The notes below the pieces were generated by a model, which was given only the letters and a program-made list of their open reading frames with translations, did not search any database and was not told where the DNA came from. A stretch of 35,932 bases of DNA. Source: a virus. Every line of letters starts with the position of its first letter. Within the stretch, counting starts at the first letter, position 1. A program made the position numbers and the translations under genes. This document shows, piece by piece, positions 15,118 through 22,189 of the stretch. The stretch covers positions 1 to 35,932 of IMG/VR virus record IMGVR_UViG_3300035181_000769; one strand, written 5' to 3'.

Positions 15118-16403
15118 ATAGGGGCGAAATTGAGCGGGGATTGCTCGGGGCTATGATGCTCCGGCCTTCCATAATCGATGAAAGCGAAGCCGAGCCAGAA
15201 TGGTTCCATTGCGAAAATAATCGGCGGGTGTTTGAAGCAATCCGGGGGCTCAGCGATGCGGGGTATAAACCGGACATACTAAGCGTAGGGAATAAGCTCC
15301 CAGCCATGAAAATTGAACTAGGAACCATGTTTGACGGCGTTTCGTCGGCTTCAAATTGGCGGTATTACAACGACAAATTGAAGGAGGCGTGGGTTGATGA
15401 CGGGCTTTTCCAAGCCGGGGTCAAGCTATGCGATCGAAGCGTGAGCGTCGAAACCCGGCTATCAGAATATGAATCCGAGGTTCTAAAATATGCCGTATCG
15501 GGGAAGCGGAGCGCGGTTCTTGCCCCCCGTGACATTGTACCGCGCATGACTCAAATGATTCGGGATCGGTACGAAGCGCGGGGACGGGCTATTGGACCAG
15601 TTACCGGCGTTGAGCGGTTGGATGCGATGATCGTGGGTCTTGAGCCTAGGTTGTTTTACGCGGTGGGGGGTCGGCCCTCAGCCGGTAAGTCAGCGTTTGG
15701 CCAAAGTGTAGCCGTAAACTTGGCGGTGTACCAAAAAGTCCCAACCGGGCTAATATCAATCGAATCGTCGGCCGAAGAGGTCTATGGGCGGTTTTATTCG
15801 AATCTTGCAAGGGTTGAAGGCCGGCGAATACGATCCGGCTTTTTATCAAATAAAGATTTCGAGGCGATTCGGACTGCAGAGGCCGCTATAGCTTCGGCCC
15901 CGTTATATCTATGGGACAAGCCGAACGCGAGTTTTAGGGAGATCCGGGGCATAGCTCGGTACATGGTCAGAACTCACGGGATAAAGGTTTTGATAGTCGA
16001 TTACCTTCAAATCGTGAAATGGCCTGGGGCTAAAGACCGGATTGAAGCGGCGGCGAATGTATCAACGGGGTTAAAGGAAATTGCCCGGGAGTTCAATATC
16101 GCGGTTTTAGCTTTGGCACAGCTCGGGCGGCAAGTGGATGAACGGAAACCAGGAATGGGCGATTTTCAATGGGCTTCGCAAATTGAACAGGATGCGGACG
16201 TAGGGCTTTTATTATGGCACACCGATTCGGCCGATTCGAACAGTTCAAAGTCCTATATCATCGTAGCGAAAGCCCGGGAAGGGCGAACTGGGACGGTTCC
16301 GGTTTTATTTGAGCGGGATTTTATCAGGTACTGCGACATTCCAGATCAAAGCTCAATGGACCAGAGCCCGGGGAAGGAATCGCCGATGATGTACCGAGAT
16401 TAA
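15105..16403 (+). CDS. DnaB-like replicative helicase
   Basis: A 432-aa helicase that unwinds DNA at the phage replication fork. The N-terminal domain (ERGLLGAMMLRPSIIDE) is the DnaB primase-interaction domain, here short. The ATPase has Walker A GRPSAGKS with Lys195 and Walker B LIVDYLQIV with Asp299. Later motifs include LALAQLGRQVDER and IEQDADVGLLLWH. Length is typical of phage DnaB. It overlaps the initiator gene upstream. No primase or polymerase gene is seen nearby, so host enzymes are probably recruited. Confidence 0.92.
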   Translation: MQGVDRGEIERGLLGAMMLRPSIIDESEAEPEWFHCENNRRVFEAIRGLSDAGYKPDILSVGNKLPAMKIELGTMFDGVSSASNWRYYNDKLKEAWVDDGLFQAGVKLCDRSVSVETRLSEYESEVLKYAVSGKRSAVLAPRDIVPRMTQMIRDRYEARGRAIGPVTGVERLDAMIVGLEPRLFYAVGGRPSAGKSAFGQSVAVNLAVYQKVPTGLISIESSAEEVYGRFYSNLARVEGRRIRSGFLSNKDFEAIRTAEAAIASAPLYLWDKPNASFREIRGIARYMVRTHGIKVLIVDYLQIVKWPGAKDRIEAAANVSTGLKEIAREFNIAVLALAQLGRQVDERKPGMGDFQWASQIEQDADVGLLLWHTDSADSNSSKSYIIVAKAREGRTGTVPVLFERDFIRYCDIPDQSSMDQSPGKESPMMYRD

Positions 16404-16417
16404 AAGGGGGTAGATGT

Positions 16418-16603
16418 ATGGATTTTCGCGGGAAGCAATTCGTACGGGAACGGGCGCTCAGCCAGTTCACGAATGCGGACACGGCGATGGCAAGGGACAT
16501 TCTGGCCGAGGAGGTAAAACGTTTGGCCGGGGTAGTCGAAAGGCTTGTTCTTCCGTGGGATAAATTAGATGATTTAGACAAGGAGACGAGCGATGGATGT
16601 TAA
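16418..16603 (+). CDS. Small hypothetical protein
   Basis: A 61-aa charged helical protein after the helicase, with AAGGGGG before the ATG. It contains FRGKQFVRERALSQF, a helix MARDILAEEVKRLAGVVERL and an acidic end (KLDDLDKETSD). It overlaps the next gene by 11 nt. No family is recognised. It is kept because of the good ribosome site and operon packing. Confidence 0.6.
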   Translation: MDFRGKQFVRERALSQFTNADTAMARDILAEEVKRLAGVVERLVLPWDKLDDLDKETSDGC

Positions 16604-16832
16604 AGTCTTAGCACACGTTGAAGAGGTCAAGCCTTTGATCCGGCAGAAGGGTGACTTGATAAAGGTTACGATGACCCTTCCGTTTACCACAAAAGATTGG
16701 ACTGCGTTTGGGCCCCTTATAGGGGAATCTGCCGAAGTTGAGCTAACAAAGCTTACTAAAAATGAAGCGGAAGCCCGGGCTAACGGTCAGGGTGAGTTGC
16801 CGATCGATGACGAGGAGGAAGAGAATGCCTGA
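16593..16832 (+). CDS. Small beta-rich protein with acidic tail
   Basis: A 79-aa protein with AAGGAG 8 nt before the ATG. The core is strand-rich (VKVLAHVEEVKPLIRQKGD, IKVTMTLPFTTKDW, AEVELTKL) and the C-terminus is strongly acidic (PIDDEEEENA). The acidic tail recalls single-strand-binding proteins, and the replication position fits. But the core is shorter than an OB-fold SSB and I see no clear motif, so the SSB idea is only a suggestion. It overlaps the next gene by 8 nt. Confidence 0.65.
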   Translation: MDVKVLAHVEEVKPLIRQKGDLIKVTMTLPFTTKDWTAFGPLIGESAEVELTKLTKNEAEARANGQGELPIDDEEEENA

Positions 16833-17133
16833 AATTGGGGCCGGATGGTGGAGAGCAAAAAAGGACCGTAATGGCGAAATAGTAAAAGATGATAGAGGGA
16901 ACCAGGTTTACCAGCTAAGTGTGAATTTGCGGATCCCGTTTCTGGGCGAGATAAACCTTACGTTAAGCCCGAATCCGGAGAAGAAGAATGTTGATGCAAA
17001 ACAGTCAATACCAGATTACATAGTTTATTGGTGGCCGCCACGTACCCAGCCAAATTCGCCTAGCAAAAACGGCCCGATGGGTCCGATAAATGGGCCGTCG
17101 GAGGGGCCCGAGTTTGGAGAAGATGCGTACTGA
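16825..17133 (+). CDS. Small protein resembling DUF736
   Basis: A 102-aa protein starting at ATG 16825 after GAGGAGG. The pattern IGAGWWRAKKDRNGEIV, then YQLSVNLRIPFLGEINLTL, then KNVDAKQSIPDYIVYW, recalls DUF736: a GALW-K opening, beta-rich core and final PDYRI-(Y/F) strand. A Pro/Gly/Asn-rich tail follows. DUF736 proteins are small and of unknown function. An in-frame ATG 63 nt earlier would overlap the upstream gene far more and has no ribosome site. Overlaps the next gene by 11 nt. Confidence 0.62.
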   Translation: MPEIGAGWWRAKKDRNGEIVKDDRGNQVYQLSVNLRIPFLGEINLTLSPNPEKKNVDAKQSIPDYIVYWWPPRTQPNSPSKNGPMGPINGPSEGPEFGEDAY

Positions 17134-17752
17134 TTTATGGCACGGGCTGGAAGATTCTAAAATACTCCAGCAGGATGGAATTAAGCTCAGCCCAAAGTCT
17201 AAGCTGATTGGGGTTGACCCATCCTTAAGGTCTACCGGAGTTGTATTATATGACCCGAGTGACAACTGTCCAGAATGGTTCGTTATAAAGTCCAAGCCCG
17301 ATGGGGACGGAACAGTTCATTCAAGGGTTATGGCAATTATGATGGAGGCTATTGAACGGTTTGGCCCGGCGGTTATGGTTATCGAGGGGTACAATTTCGG
17401 GAAAAGCGTGGCTAGTGGATTCAGCCCGGTCATTGAAATCGGTGGAGTTATGAAGGCGGTCGGTGGCTTATCTGGATGGATTCAGGTTCCACCAACAACG
17501 TGGAAATCGATAGTGATGGGGTCTAGGTGGGTACGGGCCGGGAAGCACACGAGGGGCGAAAAAGCCGCATACCTCAATAGATTTTACGCAGTCGGAGGTC
17601 CGCGGGGTATAAACCAAGTGGATGCGGCGGATGCGTGGATGATAGCGAGATCGGTAAACTGGATCCTCTTGGGGATGGTTCCCCCAACGCCGGGGGTGTT
17701 GCAAATAAAAACCCAAATAGAAAAGCTTGCTATTTCACCGAGAATGTTGTAA
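17123..17752 (+). CDS. RuvC-like Holliday junction resolvase (RNase H fold)
   Basis: A 209-aa nuclease that probably cuts branched DNA made by recombination before packaging. Catalytic acids of the RuvC fold are visible: Asp32 in IGVDPSLRSTGVVLYD, Glu88 in MVIEGYNFG, and Asp167 with Asp170 in VDAADAWMIA. The order D-E-D-xx-D and spacing are right for the family. Start set at ATG 17123, shortly after GGAG; an upstream ATG in the same frame at 17090 would only add residues before the fold. The promoter at 17727 lies within its end. Confidence 0.85.
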   Translation: MRTDLWHGLEDSKILQQDGIKLSPKSKLIGVDPSLRSTGVVLYDPSDNCPEWFVIKSKPDGDGTVHSRVMAIMMEAIERFGPAVMVIEGYNFGKSVASGFSPVIEIGGVMKAVGGLSGWIQVPPTTWKSIVMGSRWVRAGKHTRGEKAAYLNRFYAVGGPRGINQVDAADAWMIARSVNWILLGMVPPTPGVLQIKTQIEKLAISPRML

Positions 17753-17755
17753 AAT
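17727..17755 (+). promoter_or_regulatory. Sigma70-type promoter
   Basis: TTGCTA (17727-17732), 17-bp spacer, TAAAAT (17750-17755). It resembles the early promoter at 8655 in the TTGCT -35. It overlaps the stop of the resolvase gene and would start transcription near 17762, at the foot of the two hairpins that follow, upstream of the ParB/radical SAM genes. Confidence 0.6.
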
Positions 17756-17767
17756 AGAAGATGTAAA

Positions 17768-17824
17768 AAGCCGCAGTATAGCGGCTTACCGGCCCCAGGG
17801 TGGCAAAAATCAATCACCCTGGGG
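17768..17824 (+). promoter_or_regulatory. Two strong hairpins in a short leader
   Basis: AAGCCGC/GCGGCTT (17768-17774 with 17781-17787, loop AGTATA) and CCCCAGGGTG/CACCCTGGGG (17793-17802 with 17815-17824, 12-nt loop). Neither is followed by a T-run, so they are not simple terminators. They sit at the expected 5' end of the transcript from the 17727 promoter and may protect or regulate it. Confidence 0.7.
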
Positions 17825-17848
17825 TATCAATGGGGCAAGGGGTAAAAT

Positions 17849-18091
17849 ATGGCAGGGGCGTCAACTCCGTATCAAAAGGATGTCGAGGATCGGATCGCAA
17901 AAATCGCGGATGAAAAGGTCCGCGATATTATGAGGGCAGGAACTAGAGGTGGGCAGGCCTTGCATTTGGTTTACTTAGATTCAAGTATCGATGCAATCGT
18001 AGACCATATCGTAGAGCTTCAAAGGAAGGCCGGGATCCCCGATCGGGAAGGACCGCTTCCGGAAGGGTATCCGGCGCGGTTTGTGAAATAA
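17849..18091 (+). CDS. Small hypothetical protein
   Basis: An 80-aa protein with AAGGGG 7 nt before the ATG. It is mostly helical (YQKDVEDRIAKIADEKVRDI, SIDAIVDHIVELQRKAG) with a C-terminal segment EGPLPEGYPARFVK. It is the first gene after the 17727 promoter and hairpins. No domain or catalytic motif is recognised. A short gap of 53 nt follows before the ParB-like gene. Confidence 0.68.
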   Translation: MAGASTPYQKDVEDRIAKIADEKVRDIMRAGTRGGQALHLVYLDSSIDAIVDHIVELQRKAGIPDREGPLPEGYPARFVK

Positions 18092-18110
18092 GCAGAGGTT
18101 CAATCCATTT

Positions 18111-18130
18111 TAGGGCGAGCCTATTTTATT
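18111..18130 (+). terminator. Weak terminator-like hairpin
   Basis: TAGG (18111-18114), loop GCGAG, CCTA (18120-18123), followed by TTTTATT. The stem is only 4 bp, so this is tentative. It would partly separate the small gene upstream from the ParB/radical SAM pair. Confidence 0.3.
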
Positions 18131-18144
18131 CAGAAGGTTGGTTT

Positions 18145-18810
18145 ATGGAAATTGAACAAAAAGCGAACGAAATAGTCGAGCTTGAGTTGTCCGAACTGAT
18201 TGAGTTACAGGGAGGACTTAAGACCACCAATGATGAGTATTATGAGAAATTCAAAAATCGAGTAGCGTCAGTAGGGTTCAAGTATGCGTTTTATGGATGG
18301 AGGGATCCGGAAACTGGGAAGATTTATATACTCGATGGCCACCATAGAAAAAAATATCTGAAACGGATGGCTTCGGAAGGGTACACTATTCCGTCAAAAT
18401 ATCAATGTCTGCTAATCCAAGCCGATTCCATGAAAGATGCGATGGAAGAGCTTTTGTACATAAACTCGAAATATTCAGATATTACTACTGATGGGATTCT
18501 TGAATATATCAGAGACAAGGGTTTAGATTTGGGGCGCCTGGCAAATATCAATATCAAAGAACTGGTTGTCGGTGAAATGGAAGTCCCGATGATTGCGAAT
18601 GAAAAGCTCACGGATTCGCAGAATAAACGATTTGCCCAGCTGATCACTCCATGCAGGGTAATAGCCGTCGGATGTATAGCGGTTCAGATTTGGGATGATG
18701 CGGGGATCGGTGCGGTTAAGCAGTTCGAAGCCGCTTACAAAGAAGGAAAGATTCAAGACTCCGTGATGATTGAAAAGATAGTCGGGGCAATAAATGAAAT
18801 ACTATCTTGA
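18145..18810 (+). CDS. ParB/Srx-fold domain protein
   Basis: A 221-aa protein. The N-terminal 100 residues match the ParB/sulfiredoxin (ParB N-terminal) fold: a first strand-helix VELELSELIEL, then YILDGHHRKKYLKRM, where Asp64-Gly65-His66-His67-Arg68 is the signature GHHR motif, then a strand CLLIQADSMKDAMEELL. The rest is helical. Phage ParB-like proteins may bind nucleotides or DNA; many sit beside DNA-modification genes. Here it overlaps the radical SAM gene by 17 nt and stands just upstream of the terminase. The role is unknown; it is not a partition system because no ParA is present. Confidence 0.8.
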   Translation: MEIEQKANEIVELELSELIELQGGLKTTNDEYYEKFKNRVASVGFKYAFYGWRDPETGKIYILDGHHRKKYLKRMASEGYTIPSKYQCLLIQADSMKDAMEELLYINSKYSDITTDGILEYIRDKGLDLGRLANINIKELVVGEMEVPMIANEKLTDSQNKRFAQLITPCRVIAVGCIAVQIWDDAGIGAVKQFEAAYKEGKIQDSVMIEKIVGAINEILS

Positions 18811-20047
18811 AGAGGTCACAGATAAGGGAAACGTATTTTATACCTATCAGATCCTTAAGGCGCTGATTGCCGTTAATGGCCACACACTTGAAGAGCGCCC
18901 AGAAGATGCCGATGTCTTGCTTATTTCGCTTGTAGCGATTTGGGATGTGTCCCGGATTAAGAAGATGAGGTCCAGATATCCGATGGCAAAAATCGTTGCC
19001 GGCGGCGCGATGAGTTTTATGATTGAGCCCCTTACCATTTGGGCTGATGCGGTAAATGTCGGGCAAGGGTTTGAATTCTTCAAGCTTAAGACGTGGGATC
19101 AGATTTTATCGGCCCCATTTGTTTATGTTCGGGGCAAGGACGCGGTATATCCGAGCAATTACATTGATTGGCAGAGTGTCCCGCTTGTGCAATGCGCGGC
19201 TCGGAAGTGGTACTATTGGGCCGGGGTTGGATGCAAAAATAAATGCTCGTTTTGCCTTACTTCATGGACTAATAAAGAACAGAGGAACCAATTAGAACGG
19301 GTTCAGCAAGCGTGGTTGACGCTAAAAAAACATGACAAAAAAGCGAACCTTATACTGGTAGCGAATGAGACCCAAAGTTTCGATCTGAAAAATAAAGTCA
19401 GGGATTACATGGTTAAGGATTATATTAAGCCAATTCGGGTTCCATCGGGTTTGGTGAGGTTAGGGATAGAATTCCCATCCGAAGAGACTCGGCGCAAAAT
19501 GGGAAAGCCTATGTCGGAGGCCGATATTGTAACGGCGTTCGACCTTGCGGCAATGAGGCGAAATGATTTGCACTGCTTTTATATCGCCGGGCTTAATTCT
19601 AAAGATGAATGGCGGGAGCATTTTGAAAACGTGCTACTTCCCACCAGTGAGAAGCAACCAAAGATAATGATAAAAATTACTAATTTGGTTATCGAGCCGC
19701 ACACCCCGCTATATCGGATCCGCAAAAAGATTGACTACACCCGGCTTCTTCCCGATACTTTTAGGGAGGATCTGAGAGTCTGGTGTCGTATGAATAACCG
19801 CAAGCGGTTCGCGTTCCCTATAGGGTCGCCACGTAGAGCCATGGCCGATTCTTACTATACTTGGATGAGCACGGCGGAGGAATACGAAAAGATTCGCGGT
19901 TTTCTTAAGGATCCAAAAGGCCCGATTGAGCCGATGGTAGAATGGGGCATGGAAGCCGGGCTGTTTGACAAAGACTGGCCCGAAAAGGTGAAGCTATGGT
20001 GGAGGGTAAAAATGGAAGAAGTAAAGGCGGCAAGCCATGAGGCCTGA
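18794..20047 (+). CDS. Radical SAM enzyme (Elp3/B12-binding-type superfamily layout)
   Basis: A 417-aa enzyme. The CX3CX2C cluster that binds the 4Fe-4S centre and SAM is plain: Cys147, Cys151 and Cys154 in GVGCKNKCSFCLTSW. Before it lies a Rossmann-like domain (DADVLLISLVAIWDVSRI, KIVAGGAMSFM) like the N-terminal domains of B12-binding or MiaB-type radical SAM enzymes, but without an obvious DxHxxG cobalamin motif. After it, the Elp3-type strands appear (VRLGIEFPSEETRRKMGKPM, LHCFYIAGLNSKDEW). The substrate is unknown; DNA base, nucleotide, tRNA or protein modification are all possible. It is coupled to the ParB-like gene. Confidence 0.85.
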   Translation: MKYYLEEVTDKGNVFYTYQILKALIAVNGHTLEERPEDADVLLISLVAIWDVSRIKKMRSRYPMAKIVAGGAMSFMIEPLTIWADAVNVGQGFEFFKLKTWDQILSAPFVYVRGKDAVYPSNYIDWQSVPLVQCAARKWYYWAGVGCKNKCSFCLTSWTNKEQRNQLERVQQAWLTLKKHDKKANLILVANETQSFDLKNKVRDYMVKDYIKPIRVPSGLVRLGIEFPSEETRRKMGKPMSEADIVTAFDLAAMRRNDLHCFYIAGLNSKDEWREHFENVLLPTSEKQPKIMIKITNLVIEPHTPLYRIRKKIDYTRLLPDTFREDLRVWCRMNNRKRFAFPIGSPRRAMADSYYTWMSTAEEYEKIRGFLKDPKGPIEPMVEWGMEAGLFDKDWPEKVKLWWRVKMEEVKAASHEA

Positions 20048-20243
20048 AATATTCAGAGAATTGTACAAAAAGGCAAAGGATGGGACCATAAGTCCAAAAG
20101 AGTTGCAAGATTTTGCCGATGAGGCTATGGTATGCAGAAACTTAGGGCTAAAGGCCGAAGTTTGTGTCCATGACCTCATTAAGAAGCTTGAGGGGGTATT
20201 AAATGCTTCAAAAGCCGAAAAGTTCCAAGGGGACAAAGGCTAA
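20037..20243 (+). CDS. Small hypothetical protein between the radical SAM and terminase genes
   Basis: A 68-aa helical protein (IFRELYKKAKDGTISPKELQ, DFADEAMVCRNLGLKAEVCV, HDLIKKLEGVLNA). Its ATG overlaps the radical SAM stop and its end overlaps the terminase small subunit by 41 nt. No family is recognised. Two cysteines are present without a metal pattern. It may belong functionally with either neighbour. Confidence 0.62.
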   Translation: MRPEIFRELYKKAKDGTISPKELQDFADEAMVCRNLGLKAEVCVHDLIKKLEGVLNASKAEKFQGDKG

Positions 20244-20754
20244 AGAGCCAGGCGCCAAGGGAACGGGCTCAAATGCTGGAAGGAATTCAATGTTTACTCC
20301 GGACCGACAAAGCAGGATTATTGAAGCAATCACTGCAGGCAATTACAATGAAGTGGCGGCCCGATATGCGGGGATTAGTGAAAAGACTTTTTATAACTGG
20401 CTAGCCCGAGGGGAGGCTGGGGAAGATGGGTATGTTCAATTCTTACAGTCTGTAAAAAATGCGCAAGCCCAAGCTGAAGTCCGGGATGTCGCGCTTATAG
20501 CACGGGCGGCAGAAACGAACTGGCAGGCGGCCGCCTGGAAGCTGGAACGGAAGTATTACCAGCGCTGGGGGAGGAAGGACCGTATGATGCTAGAAGGGGG
20601 CGATCCTGAGCACCCGATAAGGACTGAAACAAAGCTTGATCTTTCGGTGCTTACGGATGAGGAGCTTTCACTTTTGGAAGGCATTACTGGCAAAGTGTTG
20701 GGTGTTCCTTCGGGTACGGAACCGGATGATACCTTAGATGCTAGCACTAACTGA
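20203..20754 (+). CDS. Terminase small subunit
   Basis: A 183-aa DNA-recognition subunit of the packaging motor. A basic N-terminal tail (KPKSSKGTKAKEPGAKG) precedes a helix-turn-helix: RIIEAITAGNYNEVAARYAG, ISEKTFYNWLARGEAG. The next segment (AWKLERKYYQRWGRKD) is typical of this TerS type, as is an acidic C-terminal helix that would bind the large subunit. GGGGG lies before the ATG. It overlaps the large subunit by 17 nt. The cos or pac site is expected in or near this gene but is not recognised. Confidence 0.85.
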   Translation: MLQKPKSSKGTKAKEPGAKGTGSNAGRNSMFTPDRQSRIIEAITAGNYNEVAARYAGISEKTFYNWLARGEAGEDGYVQFLQSVKNAQAQAEVRDVALIARAAETNWQAAAWKLERKYYQRWGRKDRMMLEGGDPEHPIRTETKLDLSVLTDEELSLLEGITGKVLGVPSGTEPDDTLDASTN

Positions 20755-22180
20755 ATCCACACGAGAGGAAATTAAGTATGAGAGGGCGCGGCGTTCGCTA
20801 GCGGCGTATGCGAAGCTGGTAACCTTTGAGAAGTGGCGATCGGCGCCGCACCTGGACCTTATCATTTCAGCGCTAGAGCGGATTGAGCGCGGCGAATTAA
20901 AGCGCTTGATAGTAAACACCCCACCGCGGCACGGGAAATCAATGCTGGTATCGGAGATATTCCCGGCCTGGTTCCTTGGAAGAAACCCCGTCGATTTTGT
21001 TATCGATACGTCGTATTCTGACGCGCTAGCTCGGACATTTTCGGAGCGGGCGAGGGAACACTTCCGAACCTTCAACGGAACATTATGGGACGTCGGAGTG
21101 TCGCGATCGTCGGCTTCCAAGAGCCGTTGGACTATCCAGCAATACGGGGGTGGATATATCGCGGCAGGCGCCGGCGGTCCTATATCCGGGTTTGGCGCGC
21201 GGGTAGCTATAATCGACGATCCGGTTAAGAACTGGCAACAGGCCCAGTCCGTCACCGTTAGGGATACGATCTGGGACTGGTTCAGATCGACGCTGAGAAC
21301 GCGTCTTACTCCCGACGGGGCAATTATCCTTATAACCACCCGGTGGCATAGCGACGATTTGGTAGGCCGGGCGATTCAAGCGATGAACGAAGGCGGGGAA
21401 GATGCGGACCAATGGGAGATTTTGAATCTTCCAGCAGTAGCCGAAGAGAATGATATTTTAGGGCGGAAGCCAGGGGATCCGCTATGGCCCGAACGGTACG
21501 GGTCTGAATTCTTACGAAAAACACAGGTTGCGCTCGGTCCCAGCATTTGGATGGCTCTATTCCAGGGGCGGCCGCACCATAAAGAAGGGGCGATGTTTAA
21601 CGTGGATAAGGTCCACGTTCATCAAAGCATTGATGAGTTCCCGGATGGGCTTCATTGGGCGCGCGTTTGGGATTATGCTCATACGGAAAAACAACGGGCG
21701 TCAGATGATCCGGACTATACGTCAGGAACCTTGCTCGCGTTTAAGCGGGAAGAGGTGACTGGGGGCGCGGTACGGTTTAGCCTATGGATTAAAGATGTAT
21801 GGAGATGCCGTGAGGCCGCACCAGTGCGAGATACGGGGATCCGGCGTATTATGGCCCAGGATGGGGTTTATGTACGCGTGGGGGTCGAGGATTCGATCGA
21901 TTCGCGGGATGGGTACGAGAGCATGCGGACCATGGTGGGAAACCAATATAACCTTGAGCGGATTACCCTAAAAGGGGATAAGGTTGTCCGGGCCACCCCG
22001 CTGGAGGCAATCTTTGATTCCGGGGATGTCCATATCCTAGCCGGGGCATGGAACCAGGCATGGTTTGCAGAGCTTGCAGATTTTCCGTTTTCGGCGCATG
22101 ATGATCAGGTGGATAATCTCTCAGCTGGATACCGCATGATGGCTTTAGGTCCAGCCGTTCAAAGGGTTAGGATGATGTAG
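20738..22180 (+). CDS. Terminase large subunit
   Basis: A 480-aa packaging ATPase and nuclease. The ATPase has Walker A TPPRHGKS with Lys67 and Walker B VAIIDDP with Asp160, plus the coupling motif TTRWH. The nuclease part (RNase H fold) has Asp312 in RVWDYAHTEK and the closing acids Asp455, Asp456 and Asp459 in HDDQVDNLSAGYRM. Length and motif order are standard. It follows the small subunit with overlap, and the portal gene begins 9 nt after its stop. Confidence 0.95.
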   Translation: MLALTESTREEIKYERARRSLAAYAKLVTFEKWRSAPHLDLIISALERIERGELKRLIVNTPPRHGKSMLVSEIFPAWFLGRNPVDFVIDTSYSDALARTFSERAREHFRTFNGTLWDVGVSRSSASKSRWTIQQYGGGYIAAGAGGPISGFGARVAIIDDPVKNWQQAQSVTVRDTIWDWFRSTLRTRLTPDGAIILITTRWHSDDLVGRAIQAMNEGGEDADQWEILNLPAVAEENDILGRKPGDPLWPERYGSEFLRKTQVALGPSIWMALFQGRPHHKEGAMFNVDKVHVHQSIDEFPDGLHWARVWDYAHTEKQRASDDPDYTSGTLLAFKREEVTGGAVRFSLWIKDVWRCREAAPVRDTGIRRIMAQDGVYVRVGVEDSIDSRDGYESMRTMVGNQYNLERITLKGDKVVRATPLEAIFDSGDVHILAGAWNQAWFAELADFPFSAHDDQVDNLSAGYRMMALGPAVQRVRMM

Positions 22181-22189
22181 GGGGTCTAT

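Noticed and set aside
18145-18810. Plasmid-like partition system
   Set aside because: A ParB-fold domain is present but no ParA ATPase or centromere-like iterons are seen; phage ParB-like proteins usually have other roles.
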